This document shows positions 62,365-64,000 of a DNA stretch of 64,000 nt, in pieces. Numbering within the stretch: position 1 is the stretch's first letter; the number at the start of each line of letters is the position of its first letter. Position numbers and translations under genes: made by a program. The DNA is from Aquimonas sp044377145. Lineage in GTDB: Bacteria; Pseudomonadota; Gammaproteobacteria; Xanthomonadales; Xanthomonadaceae. The notes under the pieces are model-generated. The model searched no databases. It was not told the origin of the DNA and saw only the letters and a list, made by a program, of their open reading frames with translations. The stretch lies in NCBI RefSeq assembly GCF_044377145.1, contig NZ_JBILJQ010000012.1, positions 1-64,000 of the forward strand, read 5' to 3'.

Positions 62365-64000
62365 ATGGCAGCCTATCGCGTCCTGCTTCGGCTTCGCCGC
62401 ATCCTTGCGCTAGCGCTGTTCGGCTTGGCGATGGCCTTACCCGCACAAGCCCAGCGCATCTTTGCCAGCGGTTTCGAGCCCTATGCACCGGAAACCGACG
62501 CCGAAGCCGCCCGCTTTCTGACCCAGGCCAGCTTCGGCCCGACCGTCGCCGACATCGCCCGCCTGCGCCAGATCGGCTACCAGGCCTGGCTGGATGAGCA
62601 GTTCAGCCGCACGCCCTCGCTGCAGGTGCCCTATCTCGATTTTGTCGCAGGCATTCCCGAGCCGCTGTACCAGAACGCGCGCATGGAAGCCTGGTTCGGC
62701 AATGCCATCACCGCCCCGGATCAGCTGCGCCAGCGCGTGGCGTATGCACTCAGCCAGATCCTGGTGGTGTCGGATGCCAATGGCCCACTGGAGATCGAGC
62801 CGCGCGCGGTATCGGTCTATTGCGACCTGCTGAGCGCCGGCGCCTTCGGCAACTACCGGACCTTACTCGGCCACATCACCCGCAGCCCCGCGATGGGCAG
62901 CTATCTCAGCATGCGAGGCAACCGGCGGCCCGATGTCGCCTTGAACATTCGCCCGGACGAAAACTTCGCCCGCGAGATCCTGCAGCTGTTCACGATCGGA
63001 CTTGTCCAGCTGAACGCTGATGGCAGCCCGGCGCTGGTCAGTGGCCAGCCGGTGCCGAGCTATAACCAGCGCAACATCAAGACCTTCGCCCACGTGTTTA
63101 CCGGCTGGAACTTCGGCAACTGCAACAGTTTCGATTTCTGCAGCCCGGGCTGGCCCGAGGCCGTTGGCTGGACCCTGCCGATGCAGCCGTTTGCCAGCTT
63201 CCACCACACCGAGCCCGACGCCGACCCCGACAACAACGAGTTTCTCTCGGGCGTACTGCGCCCGGCCGGCGGCACGCCCAACAGCAATCTGGACGCCGCA
63301 CTCGACAACATCTTCAATCACCCCAACGTCGGCCCCTTCCTGGCCCGGCGCTTGATCCAGCAGCTGGTCACCAGCAACCCCAGCCCGGCCTACATCGGGC
63401 GGATGACCGCGGTGTTCAACAACAACGGCCAAGGCGTGCGCGGCGATCTGCAGGCGCTGATCGGCGCCATCCTGATGGACCCCGAGGCGCGCACAGGGCA
63501 CCTGACCCAGCCCACACGTTTCGGCAAAGTGCGCGAGCCGATCCTGCGTCAGACCCAGCTGTGGCGCGCCTTCGGTGCCCGCGCGCAGAACAACCGCTAC
63601 GCCGACTGGAACCCCGAAAGCCATTTCAACCAGGCGCCCAACCGCAGCCCGTCGGTGTTCAACTTCTATCTGCCGGACTATCAGCGGCCCGGCGAGCTGG
63701 CGAGCCTGGGCATGTACTCGCCGGAGCTGCAGATCGTCAACGAGGTGTTCGTCACCCGCACCGCCAATTGGCTGTACAACCAGGCGGAACGTCACTACCT
63801 CGGTTCGCAGTTCAACCCGAACCCGGACGCGCGCACGGTGATGATGGAGTTCAACAATCTGTGGTCGCTGGCGAACTCGCCGGCGGCCCTGATCGACCAT
63901 CTGAACGTGCTGCTGATGGGCGGACAGATGTCGGCGCATATGCGTGGCGTCGTGCTGGCCTATATCGAAGGCATTCCGTACACCGCGTTCAATGATCCGG
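62365..64000 (+). CDS. DUF1800 family secreted protein, 3' end cut by the window
   Basis: At least 545 codons, open to the last base. A signal peptide (about 1-29, LPAQAQ) is followed directly by RIFASGFEP. The DUF1800 core begins at EAARFLTQASFGPTVADIARL and shows NFAREILQLFTIGLVQLN, FAHVFTGWNF and HPNVGPFLARRLIQQLVTSNPSPAYI (in parts), all typical of the family. Members are often followed by a DUF1501 gene, which may lie beyond the edge. Role unknown; probably periplasmic or surface-linked. No stop seen; length suggests only a short part is missing. Confidence 0.9.
   Translation, partial: MAAYRVLLRLRRILALALFGLAMALPAQAQRIFASGFEPYAPETDAEAARFLTQASFGPTVADIARLRQIGYQAWLDEQFSRTPSLQVPYLDFVAGIPEPLYQNARMEAWFGNAITAPDQLRQRVAYALSQILVVSDANGPLEIEPRAVSVYCDLLSAGAFGNYRTLLGHITRSPAMGSYLSMRGNRRPDVALNIRPDENFAREILQLFTIGLVQLNADGSPALVSGQPVPSYNQRNIKTFAHVFTGWNFGNCNSFDFCSPGWPEAVGWTLPMQPFASFHHTEPDADPDNNEFLSGVLRPAGGTPNSNLDAALDNIFNHPNVGPFLARRLIQQLVTSNPSPAYIGRMTAVFNNNGQGVRGDLQALIGAILMDPEARTGHLTQPTRFGKVREPILRQTQLWRAFGARAQNNRYADWNPESHFNQAPNRSPSVFNFYLPDYQRPGELASLGMYSPELQIVNEVFVTRTANWLYNQAERHYLGSQFNPNPDARTVMMEFNNLWSLANSPAALIDHLNVLLMGGQMSAHMRGVVLAYIEGIPYTAFNDP

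Overview
The window is GC-rich (roughly two thirds G+C by eye), densely coded chromosomal DNA. The gene content and order point to a gammaproteobacterium of the Lysobacterales (Xanthomonadales). Indicators are recJ next to an RpfE-type gene and greA-carB, smc next to ligA, scpA-scpB-rluB, a long LigA, and secreted proteins carrying short FxxGFE-type motifs. The exact genus cannot be read from the sequence. No rRNA, tRNA, CRISPR array or prophage was seen.

Layout. 1-9.4 kb is accessory: a DMT-type exporter, small hypotheticals, an L,D-transpeptidase-like protein, a secreted lipase with its own foldase, a large sulfatase and a DUF11 surface protein. 9.6-11.8 kb is katG. 12.3-26 kb (minus strand) holds two runs of close or overlapping genes: rlmD-nagZ-hpt-MTI phosphorylase-dapB, then carA-(membrane protein)-carB-greA-rpfE-recJ. 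26.1-29 kb carries an SDR and a YdbH/AsmA-like protein, with a divergent REC-HPt phosphorelay protein at 29 kb. 30-40.2 kb is one long minus-strand run: yciI-bolA-parvulin-smc-ligA-DUF4845-rnc-era-recO. 40.4-45.1 kb (plus strand) is yciO-like, scpA, scpB and rluB, closed by a strong terminator. 45.4-50.3 kb holds a thioredoxin-like gene broken by an amber codon, a multi-pass chemoreceptor, a DUF924 protein and a secreted pectate-lyase-like beta-helix protein. 50.37-51.87 kb is a small palindromic inverted-repeat element (REPIN or MITE type) split by a complete IS4-family insertion sequence. 52-56.2 kb is leuS-lptE-holA. 56.4-64 kb carries a CBS/nucleotidyltransferase signalling protein with a DnaQ-like exonuclease, nei, a secreted cyclophilin, a von Willebrand A protein and a DUF1800 protein cut by the window end.

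How the genes work together. The core runs cover pyrimidine/arginine precursor supply (carAB), lysine and cell wall precursors (dapB, nagZ), methylthio-nucleoside and purine salvage (MTI phosphorylase feeding Hpt), DNA repair (recJ, recO, ligA, nei), chromosome condensation (smc, scpA, scpB), ribosome maturation (era, rnc, rlmD, rluB) and the outer membrane (lptE). The best leads for unusual biology are the nested mobile elements at 50.4-51.9 kb, the low-GC 5' part of ligA with no zipA between it and smc, the amber-interrupted gene at 45.4 kb, the carAB-embedded membrane protein with an Sm-like C-terminus, and the orphan REC-HPt protein. No clear new multi-gene defence or biosynthetic system was found.
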